This document shows positions 52,968 to 61,813 of a DNA stretch of 64,000 nucleotides, piece by piece. The stretch's first letter is position 1; every line of letters begins with the position of its first letter. Made by a program: the position numbers and the translations under genes. Source of the DNA: UBA2779 sp965232615 (lineage in GTDB: Bacteria > Spirochaetota > Spirochaetia > DSM-2461); NCBI GenBank assembly GCA_965232615.1, contig OZ246985.1:1116001-1180000 (forward strand), given 5' to 3'. The notes beneath the pieces are model-generated. The model saw nothing but the letters and a program-made list of their open reading frames with translations, was not told the DNA's origin and made no database searches.

Positions 52968-53975
52968 TCATTCAATCCTTTTCCTACCGACAGTTATCAA
53001 CAGGAAAACCACTGCTTGAATTAAACCCGAAAATGCGAATGGGTAGCCGGTCTGTGTCATGGCCGATTGAGTTCCTGTTATCAGCCAGGCATAAGCCAGT
53101 GCTGCCAGAGGCACAAATTCAAGTCGATTTCCTGCTACCATGGCAACAACCAGTCCATCCCACCCCAATCCGTTCGTAAAACCCTGTATAGCCTGGCCAC
53201 TGTTCAGTAGAGCCGTTACCCCTCCAAGACCATAGAGACTCCCCGAGAGAGTCATGGAAAGAATTGTGATGCGATTGGTATTGATACCGCCATACGAGGC
53301 AAACCGGGGGCTCACTCCCCGAAGCCGCCATTCATAGCCATAACGGGAATAATAGAGAAAAAGTACCGCCAAAACGACAAGCAATACAGCCCACAGCAGA
53401 ATGGGACTCAAATTGGATGGCGGCAGCCATTGAGGCAGTCTATAGTTCGATGGCAGGGGAGGGGCACCGATGAGATAGCTCTCCGGATCCCTCATCACCT
53501 CTCCCAGTAAGCTCCCCCCGACAGGGAGTATGGCTAATGACAGAAGAAAACTGCTTATCAACTCATCACATTCATATCGGGATTTCAAAAAACCTGAAAA
53601 TCCTCCCATGATTCCTCCGGCACTCATTCCAACTGTAATGGAAATCACCATGGCTGGAAAAACCGGGAGATCTGGCAGCAGAATGGCCATGGCAGCTGCG
53701 CTGAGTCCTCCGGATACAGCCTGACCTTCACCTCCAAGGTTAAAAAGACCCGTGTTAAAGACTATGGCGGCTGCCAGACCGGTGATGGTTAACCGGGCGG
53801 CATTCTCCAGCATGTTGCCAAAAGCGGAATAGCTTCTGAACGCGCCCGATAGAAGCCACAGAATTGTGTGGCCGGGTTTGTCAGCCAGGAGAATCATCGA
53901 GCATGCAACTCCAAGAGCAACCATGAAGGCTATCAATGACATCCTCGGCCCACGAAAGGAAATTGACCTTTTCAT
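52968..53975 (-). CDS. Nucleoside-type ABC transporter permease (NupP-like)
   Basis: A 335-residue membrane protein with about nine helices; AIVFNTGLFNLGGEGQAVSGG is characteristic of this half of BMP-type importers and SRYECDELISSFLLSL follows. It overlaps the ATPase gene by four bases (ATGA), so the two are translated together. Confidence 0.91.
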   Translation of the reverse strand: MKRSISFRGPRMSLIAFMVALGVACSMILLADKPGHTILWLLSGAFRSYSAFGNMLENAARLTITGLAAAIVFNTGLFNLGGEGQAVSGGLSAAAMAILLPDLPVFPAMVISITVGMSAGGIMGGFSGFLKSRYECDELISSFLLSLAILPVGGSLLGEVMRDPESYLIGAPPLPSNYRLPQWLPPSNLSPILLWAVLLVVLAVLFLYYSRYGYEWRLRGVSPRFASYGGINTNRITILSMTLSGSLYGLGGVTALLNSGQAIQGFTNGLGWDGLVVAMVAGNRLEFVPLAALAYAWLITGTQSAMTQTGYPFAFSGLIQAVVFLLITVGRKRIE

Positions 53976-55489
53976 GGGAGGTCATCCTCCCATAAACCGG
54001 CTGTCCGAGAGTTTATTTCTTTTCGATTCCAGGAATCGGCTGGTTTCACAGGACTGAGTTTTCCCCTACTTAAAACAGCCAGACGGTCAGCGATTTCCAG
54101 GGCTTCATCAACATCTGGAGTCAGCACAAGGATTGCTGTCCCATGTCCGGCCATCTTCCTGAGTTTATGATGAATTGCTTTTCGGTTATTTGTATCCAGA
54201 CCCATAACAGGATCGGCCAGTAGTAGAACCTTATCGGCAAATTCCAATTCACGTTTGAGAATGAGTTTCTGGATATTTCCACCAGACAGTTCATCCATTC
54301 GCTGACCGGGTGTCCCCTCAATGCCTGCTTCAATGCAGTGTTTTAATGCCCATTGATGAATAGTCTTCGGAGGTAGCCATCCCCGGTGGGAGAGTTTCTT
54401 TGCCTCAAGTACAATCAAATTTTCACCAAGGGTGGATGTCAGACTTGTACCTCTCATTATTGCATCCGAAGGAACATACCCAAGTCCAGCCTGCCTTACC
54501 CCGATCATGCCCCCTTTTACCGAATGACCGGATAGAAGCACTTTGCCGCTGTTCGGTGAAATCTCTCCCGAAATTATGCCTTCCAGATGAGTCAATCCTT
54601 CCTTCCATCTGCCGGTGATACAGAGTATCTCCCCTGCGTTAACGCTGAAACTCACCATGTTCAGTAATTCTTTTTTCCCCCGGACGAGATGAATGTTTTC
54701 GCATCTGAGAGGCATGGGAATTGAATGACTTTTATCACCTTTCATCCGCACACGTTCAGGGCTTAACTGTTCCTCTTCACCAGTGGACAGCAGAGTCGAT
54801 ACCTCCTCCATATCAAGGGAATTTATGGGTTTCTGGCTGAGGACACGACCATTCTTCAATACGGTTAAATTGTCTGCAATTCGAAACACTTCGGTCAGCC
54901 GGTGGGTGATGAGGAGAATTCCCATCCCCACCTGTTTCAAACGCCCCAGCAAGGCAATGAAATCCTCAATCCGTCCTTCTCCCCAGGCAGTCACTGGTTC
55001 ATCAAAAATTATGTACTCTGGATTGGTCATCAATGCCGCAATCAGTTGGGCATGCTGCAGAGTGACGGCATCCTGATCACCGACTCTGCCAAGAGGATCA
55101 ATTTCGAAAAACTGCCATTGATCGGCCAGTTTACAGAAATGATCAATATAGGTGGAAGGGCGTTGAAATCTTTTTTCCCGGCCCAGGATGGTGGCTTCCC
55201 AGAGTTTCAAACTGGTTGGCCATATACTTCTTTGTCTCACCAAACCTGTGCCGGGTATGGCCCTGCCGGAGTTGGTATGAAGGTCGATTTCCATACCATT
55301 GATGGTAAGCATTCCTGTGTCTGGAGGGCGAACGCCGGCAAGAATATGTCCCAGAGTTGTTTTTCCAGCCCCATTTTCCCCAACCAGGGCATGTATGCGG
55401 CCAGGTTTTATTTCCAGGGATACATTCACACAGCACTGAATGCCAGAGGATGGCCAGGTATGGTTTATCTGCCTTGAAATCAGGCTCAA
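53972..55489 (-). CDS. ABC transporter ATP-binding protein, two-domain (NupO/RbsA-like)
   Basis: A 505-residue protein with two ATPase domains. The first has a full Walker A (GENGAGKTT near residue 40). The second Walker A is changed (CITGRWKEGLTHL), as is usual for the NupO branch, but keeps signature DELSGGNIQKLILKRE and LLADPVMGLD. The first domain lacks a clear LSGGQ signature (VTLQHAQLIAALM), as in relatives. It energises nucleoside import. It lies between the binding protein and permease genes. Confidence 0.92.
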   Translation of the reverse strand: MSLISRQINHTWPSSGIQCCVNVSLEIKPGRIHALVGENGAGKTTLGHILAGVRPPDTGMLTINGMEIDLHTNSGRAIPGTGLVRQRSIWPTSLKLWEATILGREKRFQRPSTYIDHFCKLADQWQFFEIDPLGRVGDQDAVTLQHAQLIAALMTNPEYIIFDEPVTAWGEGRIEDFIALLGRLKQVGMGILLITHRLTEVFRIADNLTVLKNGRVLSQKPINSLDMEEVSTLLSTGEEEQLSPERVRMKGDKSHSIPMPLRCENIHLVRGKKELLNMVSFSVNAGEILCITGRWKEGLTHLEGIISGEISPNSGKVLLSGHSVKGGMIGVRQAGLGYVPSDAIMRGTSLTSTLGENLIVLEAKKLSHRGWLPPKTIHQWALKHCIEAGIEGTPGQRMDELSGGNIQKLILKRELEFADKVLLLADPVMGLDTNNRKAIHHKLRKMAGHGTAILVLTPDVDEALEIADRLAVLSRGKLSPVKPADSWNRKEINSRTAGLWEDDLP

Positions 55490-55628
55490 TGTGTTCTTCC
55501 AAAGGTCAGCACTGAAAAATCTGCTACTGGATTACAGTGAAGGGACTTCTCTGTCGATGTCAATACCAAAAAAGCGGTCAGGATCAGGCTGGAATTAGAA
55601 TGAAGACCTACTGGAGCTTCTTCGAATA

Positions 55629-56651
55629 TCAGAATTTTAAATCTCCGTTTTTCATCTGTTCCAGAATTCCGGATACCTTGCTTAGAATATCCTCTGGAAC
55701 GTGGCGCCGGATATTCCTGGTGTCCAATGGTAGATTCACATATCCTTCTTCGACACCCAATTTCAGGCTTTTACCTTTTTCCAATTTCTCATTGAGCCAG
55801 GCCTTTGTCCACTCTTCTGCTGCTCTGTCCTGTGCCAGTGTGGCGCTGGCCAGTACAGTTCCCGGGGCGATGTCTGTTCCATCTGAATCAAACCAGAGAA
55901 CATAGGTTCCCTCTTCCCTGGCTGCCGCGAGGACACCTTCGTTGGCTCCACCAGCAATGGTGAGTATCACATCCACATCCAGGGCCATCAGACCACGGGC
56001 AAGTTCATGGGCCTTCTGTGCGTCATACCAGTTTCCCAGCACTCGGAATTCCATCTTGATATCAGGATTTACAGCATGAAGACCAATTTCAAAGCCCGGA
56101 ATTATCTGTTTTGTCATCTGCGGGTATTCCTGACCAACGATTAGGCCCACACTGAGTGCTGGATTGGCACCTTTGAGTTCATCAGATGTAGTAACCAGTC
56201 CTGCAAAGTAACCAATGAGAAAGGCCTGTTCCATATGGTTGTAAATTACCTCGGAAACATTGGGGCCTCCGAGGTTTGAGCCATCCAGAACAAGAAAATC
56301 CTGATCAGGATACAATTCAGCAGCCATTGCACAAATCTCACTCATAGCAGCATTAGAGGTTACAATGAGATCATATTGCCTGGTGGCAGCCAGTGCTGTT
56401 ATTTGTTTTGACCAGCTGGATTGATCAAAACCTCCTTCAATAGTTTTTACATCGGCATCCGCAGCGGCAGCAGATTTTCGAACTCCAGCATCCATCATTT
56501 CGTAGGTGGGACTGCCCGCCAGAACACCGGGCACGAATACCGCTATCGCTGTTTGAGGTTCTCCGGATTGCCTGTTACAGGATATTGTCATCCCCAGATA
56601 CATCATAATGATCATGCAAGGAATGACAGGTCGAAAAATACGCACATCCAT
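55629..56651 (-). CDS. BMP-family nucleoside-binding lipoprotein
   Basis: A 340-residue protein with a lipoprotein signal ending in MTISC. The BMP/Med fold shows MMDAGVRKSAAAADADVKTIEGG, DLIVTSNAAMSEICAMAA, FLVLDG, and AFLIGYFAGLVTT. Members bind purine or other nucleosides in spirochaetes such as Treponema PnrA. It is first in the importer operon; 139 bases separate it from the ATPase gene. Confidence 0.92.
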   Translation of the reverse strand: MDVRIFRPVIPCMIIMMYLGMTISCNRQSGEPQTAIAVFVPGVLAGSPTYEMMDAGVRKSAAAADADVKTIEGGFDQSSWSKQITALAATRQYDLIVTSNAAMSEICAMAAELYPDQDFLVLDGSNLGGPNVSEVIYNHMEQAFLIGYFAGLVTTSDELKGANPALSVGLIVGQEYPQMTKQIIPGFEIGLHAVNPDIKMEFRVLGNWYDAQKAHELARGLMALDVDVILTIAGGANEGVLAAAREEGTYVLWFDSDGTDIAPGTVLASATLAQDRAAEEWTKAWLNEKLEKGKSLKLGVEEGYVNLPLDTRNIRRHVPEDILSKVSGILEQMKNGDLKF

Positions 56652-56744
56652 TCTCCAAATATTGAACTATAGTGATTCATTCTGGTTCAGTTTTACTGCT
56701 TTGCGCCAAAACGAACCTCACACGGAATCCCAAAACCAGTCTTC

Positions 56745-57192
56745 TTGAGGGCACCTCTAAAAAACCTTATTTGTTTTTGGCTTGATCTTTTTCCTCACTG
56801 CTGCGTTGTCAAAATGCTCACGTAATCAGGTGCGTACCGCAGGAGCAAAGCTCCGAGGAACGCACCGCCAACCGCTTAGGCTACGCTCCGCTTTTGCCGC
56901 CTTGCATCAAGAAAAAATTTAAGCAGGTGTGTACCGCAGGAGCAAAGCTCCGAGGAACGCACCGCCAACCGCTTAGGCTACGCTCCGCTTTTGCCGCCTT
57001 GCATCAAGAAAAAATTTAAGCAGGTGTGTACCGCAGGAGCAAAGCTCCGAGGAACACACCGCTTAGGCTACGCTCCGCTTTTGCCTTGCATCAAGAAAAA
57101 ATTTAAGCAGGTGTGTACCGCAGGAGCAAAGCTCCGAGGAAACACCGCCACTGCGCCAAATTCCAAAAACGGTTTTTTAGAGGTTGCCTTGA
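56745..57192 (+). mobile_element. Palindromic element copy F with four hairpin modules, flanked by TTGA
   Basis: A 440-base element (56749-57188). Ends are GGGCACCTCTAAAAAACC and, inverted, GGTTTTTTAGAGGTTGCC. TTGA stands at 56745-56748 and 57189-57192. Modules begin at 56827, 56924, 57021 and 57108: two 97-base units, then an 87-base one with a ten-base deletion. Each unit has the GGTGTGT/ACACACC hairpin plus GCTTAGGCTACGCTCCGC and CTTGCATCAAG. Element plus one repeat is 444 bases, a multiple of three. Confidence 0.85.
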
Positions 57193-57255
57193 GATAACCC
57201 ATGGTAAAGTATAGAATGCTCAGAGACCGGGGTCAAGGCTTATTGATAATAAACA

Positions 57256-57284
57256 TTGACCATATATCCACTTGATCGTATATT
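57256..57284 (+). promoter_or_regulatory. Sigma70-type promoter for prs
   Basis: TTGACC at 57256-57261, exactly 17 bases, then TATATT at 57279-57284. It lies 42 bases before the prs ATG and 64 bases after the element, so prs expression does not depend on the element. Confidence 0.65.
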
Positions 57285-57326
57285 GTATGAAAAGAAGACT
57301 CATCCTACTCGGAGTAATACAGCATC

Positions 57327-58595
57327 ATGAGTTTCGCCAGACCAACATCACTTGGAGTGATCGCCTGTCCCGGAGGAGAAGTCTTTGCCAGGAAAGTTGT
57401 CGCTCATCTGAAAACTATCTATAAAAGGCGTTTTGAAAAGAAAGCACGTTTCATCTCCAGACTCTACGATTTGAGTCTGGAAGAAACTATTCGAGAGCTC
57501 AATAAATCCGATGACATGCTCAGTCATCGTGTTGTTTCCGTTGGGGACGATAAAACCTATCGTCATCCATCCTTCAAAATTCCTTGCAATTTTGTGATGT
57601 TTGCTAATGGTGAGATTAAAACTGAAATTTTGAGAAGCGTTCGGGGAATGGATCTCTACATTGTCCAGGATGTGGCTAACGAACAGCTGGTTCACTATGG
57701 AGATGACAGTCTTTCTGTATCCCTCAATGATCATTTGATGACTCTTTTAACAACGATTGATGCTGTCAATCAGGCTGGAGCCCGAAGGGTTACCCTGGTT
57801 ATCCCTGCATATCCTTACAGCCGCCAGCACAAAAAGAAAGGAAGGGAAGGCCTTACTGCTTCCATGCTTGGAAGAATGTATGAAAAGATGGGAGTGGCCC
57901 GTATTATAACACTGGATATCCATTCAAAGGAGATAGAACACAGTTTCGAAGAGCTGAATCTGGAAAATCTTCACGCTTCCTATCAGATTCTCCGAACAAC
58001 CCTGGCCATTCTCAATCTGATGAATGAAGATATGGTTGTTGTTTCTCCGGATACTGGTGCCATTGATCGAAATAAGTTTTTTGCGGATATTCTACACAAT
58101 CCCCTGGCTCTGTTGTATAAGGAAAGGGATTACTCAAAGATTTCATTAAACGCCCTGGAATCGAATATTTCCCGGGCCAGGCTTCTTGGTGATGTTGAGG
58201 GAAAAACAGTGTTTATAGCCGATGATATGCTGGGAACTGGCGGAACACTTTTAAAGGCCATACGTATAATAAAAGATATGGGGGCCAGGAAGATCCTCTG
58301 TGCTGTTTCGCTACCGTTTTTTTCAGGTGATGCTGTGAAGCATTTTGATGATGCCCACAGGAATGGCTGTTTCAACTACATCATAGGAACAAATGCCGTC
58401 AATCTGTCTGAAGATGTTTTGGGCAAGCCCTGGTACAAATCGGCTGATGTTTCCAACCTGTTTGCGCGTACCATAAGCCGTGTCCATCATAACCGGTCAG
58501 TATCGCCCCTCCTGGATAATCGTCAGATGATTCAGAAAATGCTGGCTGATAAGTCAGGAGTTCGGAACCAGGATCTTTTTTCCGATTCCCCATGA
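57327..58595 (+). CDS. prs: Ribose-phosphate pyrophosphokinase (PRPP synthetase), long form
   Basis: A 422-residue enzyme making PRPP from ribose 5-phosphate and ATP. Recognisable parts are the N-terminal ATP-loop (FANGEIKTEIL), LVIPAYPYSRQHKK, the histidine-containing TLDIHSKEIE, and the PRPP-binding FIADDMLGTGGTLLKA. It is about 100 residues longer than the common class I enzyme (310-320), with extra N-terminal and internal segments, which I believe is usual in spirochaetes. It overlaps the sugar kinase gene by four bases. PRPP feeds pyrFE. Confidence 0.9.
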   Translation: MSFARPTSLGVIACPGGEVFARKVVAHLKTIYKRRFEKKARFISRLYDLSLEETIRELNKSDDMLSHRVVSVGDDKTYRHPSFKIPCNFVMFANGEIKTEILRSVRGMDLYIVQDVANEQLVHYGDDSLSVSLNDHLMTLLTTIDAVNQAGARRVTLVIPAYPYSRQHKKKGREGLTASMLGRMYEKMGVARIITLDIHSKEIEHSFEELNLENLHASYQILRTTLAILNLMNEDMVVVSPDTGAIDRNKFFADILHNPLALLYKERDYSKISLNALESNISRARLLGDVEGKTVFIADDMLGTGGTLLKAIRIIKDMGARKILCAVSLPFFSGDAVKHFDDAHRNGCFNYIIGTNAVNLSEDVLGKPWYKSADVSNLFARTISRVHHNRSVSPLLDNRQMIQKMLADKSGVRNQDLFSDSP

Positions 58596-59971
58596 TTTTT
58601 GCGGCCGATCTTGGAACAAGCTCTCTCAAAGCAGGACTGCTTTCCCTTGAGGGCCGACTTGAACACCATGTACGTATTCCCTATCCGAATCCCACCGGAC
58701 TCAATCATATAGAGTTCAATCCCCTTCAATGGGAGTGGGCATTCCACAAAGCACTCAAGGACCTCCCTCCAGTAAAAATCACAGCTGTTTCCCTCAGCGG
58801 CAATGGTCCGACACTGGTCCCCTGTGACGAGGCTGGCAAACCTCTCACTCCGGCATTGCTGTGGCTTCAGGACAAAAATCTGCGAATTGAGGGACAGGAT
58901 TCGTACTATCTGCCCGAAGCCGCCTGGTTTAAGGCTGGCAGTTCCGAAGAGATCTGGAAAAAAACCAGGTGGTTTTTTTCTCCTCCGGAATGGCTGCAGT
59001 TCCGCCTTACGGGCAGGCCGACGAAAACCATCCCCCATGATTCGTTTAAACGCTTTGTCTGGGATTCAAAACAGATCTCAGTCTACAGCATCGACCCCCA
59101 TCTTTTTCCAGATCTTGTGTACATGGGAACGAATGCTGGTACAATCACTGAAGAAGCCAGTTCCCGGTCAGGATTAGCAGAAGGAACAGTGGTTGCTGCA
59201 ACAGGTTCGGATTTCATGTCTGCTCTGCTGGGATCCGGGACAGTGAAAGTCGGAAGAGTGTGTGACAGGGCCGGAACAAGCGAAGGTATAAATTATTGTT
59301 CACCTGAACCCTCCAATGATTCCAGGCTTCGGGATTTACCCCACCTGATTGAAGGTTTATGGAATTCGGCAGCAATCCTGTCTTCCACTGGCCTTGTGTT
59401 TGAATGGTACCGCCATCTCACCGGCCAGAAAAACAGGCCTTACAAGGATACTCTTGCTGAAGTTGACAGGGTACCCCCCGGGCGGGACTCTCCACTCTTC
59501 TTTCCAGGGCATCAGGGGGGAACCCTCTGGGCATTCGATGGAGGCAGTTTTCACCGTCTGCATCCAGGACATGGTTCTGCGGAAATGGGCCGGGCTGTTA
59601 TGGAGGCTATTGGCTATGGGGTACGCCGTGGTATAGAATATCTGGAAGATGCAGGGATGAAAGTTGAGGAACTACGTGTGACTGGTGGACAGGCACGGGG
59701 GGAAGTCTGGAATCAAATGAAGGCGGATATAACCGGGCGCCCTCTCCTTATTCCAATGATTGAAGATGCGGAGCTGGCAGGTTGTGCCGCCTGTGCACTG
59801 ACTGCCCTGGGTCTGGTTGACAATTTGATAGAAGGAGCTGATCGATTTGTGAGAATTAAAAAAATTGTGGAACCTCGAACAGATGTTTCACAGCTGTATG
59901 AAAACTCCTTTTTCCGCTACCAGGAGGCTTCGAAGGAACTTCTTGTAAAATCAACTGAATCATTGACTTGA
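58592..59971 (+). CDS. FGGY-family carbohydrate kinase (xylulokinase-like)
   Basis: A 459-residue sugar kinase. The phosphate-1 loop is FAADLGTSSLKAGLL; VSLSGNGPTLVPCDEAGKPLTPALLWL and the C-terminal ATP site ELRVTGGQARGEVWNQMKADITGRP fit xylulokinase-like FGGY members. The exact sugar is not determined. It is coupled to prs through an ATGA overlap, which is unusual and may link pentose activation to PRPP supply. The tRNA/secE/nusG promoter overlaps its stop codon. Confidence 0.88.
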   Translation: MIFAADLGTSSLKAGLLSLEGRLEHHVRIPYPNPTGLNHIEFNPLQWEWAFHKALKDLPPVKITAVSLSGNGPTLVPCDEAGKPLTPALLWLQDKNLRIEGQDSYYLPEAAWFKAGSSEEIWKKTRWFFSPPEWLQFRLTGRPTKTIPHDSFKRFVWDSKQISVYSIDPHLFPDLVYMGTNAGTITEEASSRSGLAEGTVVAATGSDFMSALLGSGTVKVGRVCDRAGTSEGINYCSPEPSNDSRLRDLPHLIEGLWNSAAILSSTGLVFEWYRHLTGQKNRPYKDTLAEVDRVPPGRDSPLFFPGHQGGTLWAFDGGSFHRLHPGHGSAEMGRAVMEAIGYGVRRGIEYLEDAGMKVEELRVTGGQARGEVWNQMKADITGRPLLIPMIEDAELAGCAACALTALGLVDNLIEGADRFVRIKKIVEPRTDVSQLYENSFFRYQEASKELLVKSTESLT

Positions 59972-59996
59972 CATGATTTCATTTAGCAGATATCAT
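59968..59996 (+). promoter_or_regulatory. Near-consensus promoter of the tRNA-Thr/rpmG/tRNA-Trp/secE/nusG unit
   Basis: Consensus TTGACA at 59968-59973, a 17-base spacer, and TATCAT at 59991-59996. Transcription should begin near 60003, eight bases before tRNA-Thr. The -35 box overlaps the stop codon of the kinase gene. This fits a strong, stable-RNA-type promoter. Confidence 0.78.
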
Positions 59997-60010
59997 CAGC
60001 TCCGCTTGTT

Positions 60011-60083
60011 GCCTCTGTAGCTCAGTTGGTAGAGCACAGCCATGGTAAGGCTGGGGTCATCGGTTCAAGTCCGATCGGAGGCT
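60011..60083 (+). tRNA. tRNA-Thr (anticodon GGT)
   Basis: Acceptor GCCTCTG pairs with CGGAGGC (one T-G pair). The anticodon stem CAGCC/GGCTG encloses ATGGTAA, anticodon GGT. The T arm is ATCGG-TTCAAGT-CCGAT. Discriminator T; CCA is not encoded. It leads the transcript with rpmG. Confidence 0.97.
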
Positions 60084-60137
60084 GTTCCATCTCTCCAACC
60101 TTTTGGAAGGCAGGAAACATTGTAAACGGGGGCTGAT

Positions 60138-60314
60138 ATGGCAAAAACGAAGAAAGGTGCAGTGGAGAAAATAGCCCTGCAGTGTACTGTGTGCAAGCGC
60201 AGAAATTACACGACTTATAAGAATCGTCGAAATATCCAGGGGAAAATGGAGTTCAATAAATTCTGCAAATGGGAAAGAAAGATGACTCTTCACAAGGAAA
60301 CTAAGATAAAATAA
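60138..60314 (+). CDS. rpmG: 50S ribosomal protein L33
   Basis: A 58-residue protein (MAKTKKGAVEKIALQCTVCK...), between two tRNA genes. It has a CxxC pair at residues 16-19 and a further Cys at 43, the pattern of the zinc-binding L33 type. Typical L33 segments are NYTTYKNRRN and KFCKWERKMTLHKETK. The start at ATG 60138 has CGGGGG upstream. The order tRNA-rpmG-tRNA-secE-nusG is common in bacteria. Confidence 0.97.
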   Translation: MAKTKKGAVEKIALQCTVCKRRNYTTYKNRRNIQGKMEFNKFCKWERKMTLHKETKIK

Positions 60315-60343
60315 TCCTCCTGCCATGGTTTTGATTATATTCC

Positions 60344-60416
60344 AGGCCAGTAGCTCCAACGGCAGAGCGCCGGTCTCCAAAACCGGATGTTGCAGGTTCG
60401 AATCCTGCCTGGCCTG
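60344..60416 (+). tRNA. tRNA-Trp (anticodon CCA)
   Basis: Acceptor AGGCCAG pairs with CTGGCCT. The anticodon stem CCGGT/ACCGG encloses CTCCAAA, anticodon CCA. The T arm is GCAGG-TTCGAAT-CCTGC, discriminator G. The tRNA CCA tail is not encoded. Its place before secE is conserved in many bacteria. Confidence 0.97.
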
Positions 60417-60440
60417 TAGAACATTGAAAAGGTGAAGCAT

Positions 60441-60629
60441 ATGAAAAGAATTAGAATATTTATCATGGAAAGCTATGGGGAGCTTAAAAAAGTTGTATGG
60501 CCCAGTAGGGATTCGGTTCGAGCTTCGGCCAAGGTTGTTATAGTTTCCACAATCATTTTCGCCCTCTTTTTCGGACTGATAGACTTCCTGTTGTCTCAGG
60601 GGCTTCTGGGTCTCTTCAGTGTGTTGTAG
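60441..60629 (+). CDS. secE: Preprotein translocase subunit SecE
   Basis: A 62-residue one-helix protein. The conserved amphipathic segment ESYGELKKVVWPSRDSVRAS precedes the transmembrane helix (VVIVSTIIFALFFGLIDFLL). It stabilises SecY in the translocon. AAGGTG precedes the ATG at 60441; an in-frame GTG at 60432 is less likely. Confidence 0.96.
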   Translation: MKRIRIFIMESYGELKKVVWPSRDSVRASAKVVIVSTIIFALFFGLIDFLLSQGLLGLFSVL

Positions 60630-60643
60630 AATAGGAACATAAT

Positions 60644-61198
60644 ATGGCACAAGGTTGGTTTGTTCTCCAGACTTTGACTGGAGTTGAAAGTAAGGTAGAG
60701 AAATTTCTGCGTATTATGGTAGAAGATGGTACTCTCAAGGAGTTTGTTACGGATGTCAAAGTCCCTTCTGAAGAAGTTGTGGAGATGCGTAATGGGAAGA
60801 AACGTACAGTCAACCGGAAATTTCTGCCAGGGTACATTCTCGTGGAAATGAACCTGCCTGAACGAGGCTGGAAAATACCCTGCGGTACGATTCGCAGAAT
60901 ACAGGGTGTAACGGGTTTTGTCGGTACTGGTAAAAATGCCAAGCCACAACCGATTTCTTCAGATGAAGCTAAGAGTATTCTACAGAAAACGGGGGAAATA
61001 AGAACTGAGCGGAGGATTCACTCAAAACAGGAATTCCATGTTGGCGAGGAAGTGCAGATTACTGCAGGTCCTTTTGAATCATTTAAGGGTACTGTAGAAG
61101 TTGTCAACCAGGAAAAAGGCAAACTTCGTGTTACAGTGGGGATCTTCGGGCGGTCAACACCTGTGGAAGTCAGTTTTTCTCAGGCAGTTCGATTATAG
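60644..61198 (+). CDS. nusG: Transcription termination/antitermination factor NusG
   Basis: A 184-residue protein with an NGN domain (WFVLQTLTGVESKVEKFLR, then FLPGYILVEMNL) and a C-terminal KOW domain (GPFESFKGTVEVVNQEKGKLRVTVGIFGR). It binds RNA polymerase and modulates elongation and Rho- or ribosome-coupled termination. It begins 14 bases after secE in the normal order. Confidence 0.97.
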   Translation: MAQGWFVLQTLTGVESKVEKFLRIMVEDGTLKEFVTDVKVPSEEVVEMRNGKKRTVNRKFLPGYILVEMNLPERGWKIPCGTIRRIQGVTGFVGTGKNAKPQPISSDEAKSILQKTGEIRTERRIHSKQEFHVGEEVQITAGPFESFKGTVEVVNQEKGKLRVTVGIFGRSTPVEVSFSQAVRL

Positions 61199-61379
61199 TA
61201 ATGCAGGATCTGTGTCAGATAGAAGTTGTTGGTTCAAGGAAAGGAAGGACCTGGTATCCCGGGCAATTCAAATTCCGGAAACATAAAGGTAATGAATTAA
61301 GACGATTACAGATACAGTATCAGTCAGTTGGGAGTTGTTGATTGTTCGACAACGTTTGTACCACGATGGAGGCCACAGT
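61199..61379 (+). promoter_or_regulatory. Leader between nusG and rplK
   Basis: About 180 untranslated bases. In many bacteria this stretch carries a promoter and the L1 binding site that controls rplK-rplA. I see TTGTTGATTGTTCGACAACG at 61333-61352, which can form GTTGT/ACAAC, and a GGAGG ribosome site before rplK, but no match precise enough to call the L1 site. Confidence 0.35.
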
Positions 61380-61811
61380 ATGGCAAAGAAAAAAGTTACA
61401 GCGTTAATCAAATTACAGGTTCCCGCTGGCAAGGCGACCCCTGCTCCCCCTATCGGGCCGGCTCTGGGTCCTCATGGGGTGAGTGCTCCCCAATTTGTAC
61501 AGCAGTTCAATGACAGAACAAAGGGATATGAGCCAGGGCTTATAATTCCTGTAGTTATCTCAGTCTATCATGATAAGAGTTTTTCCTTTGAAATGAAGAC
61601 ACCACCAGCGGCAGTCCTGATCAAGAAGGCCATTGGCATTGAAAAAGGTTCCGCTGAGCCAAACAGGGATAAAGTGGGAAGAATTACGAAGGATCAGGTT
61701 AAAGCAATTGCTGAAACGAAAATGCAGGATCTCAATGCCAATGATATTGATGCGGCAATCAGTATAATTTCCGGTACAGCTCGAAGTATGGGCGTCGTGG
61801 TGGAAGGCTAA
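61380..61811 (+). CDS. rplK: 50S ribosomal protein L11
   Basis: A 143-residue protein of normal length. KLQVPAGKATPAPPIGPALGPHG is the N-terminal signature with the proline-rich thiostrepton/elongation-factor surface; the C-terminal domain binds the 1070-loop of 23S rRNA. ATG 61380 is chosen because GGAGG lies before it; the frame upstream to 61335 is unrelated to L11. Confidence 0.98.
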   Translation: MAKKKVTALIKLQVPAGKATPAPPIGPALGPHGVSAPQFVQQFNDRTKGYEPGLIIPVVISVYHDKSFSFEMKTPPAAVLIKKAIGIEKGSAEPNRDKVGRITKDQVKAIAETKMQDLNANDIDAAISIISGTARSMGVVVEG

Positions 61812-61813
61812 TT

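Larger units (their letters stand above)
56652..57326. other. Gap between the importer and prs, mostly palindromic element F
   Basis: About 675 bases without a gene. It contains the promoter region of the importer (left), the large repeat at 56745-57192 and the prs promoter at 57256-57284. No open frame there has protein-like composition outside the repeat. Confidence 0.5.
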
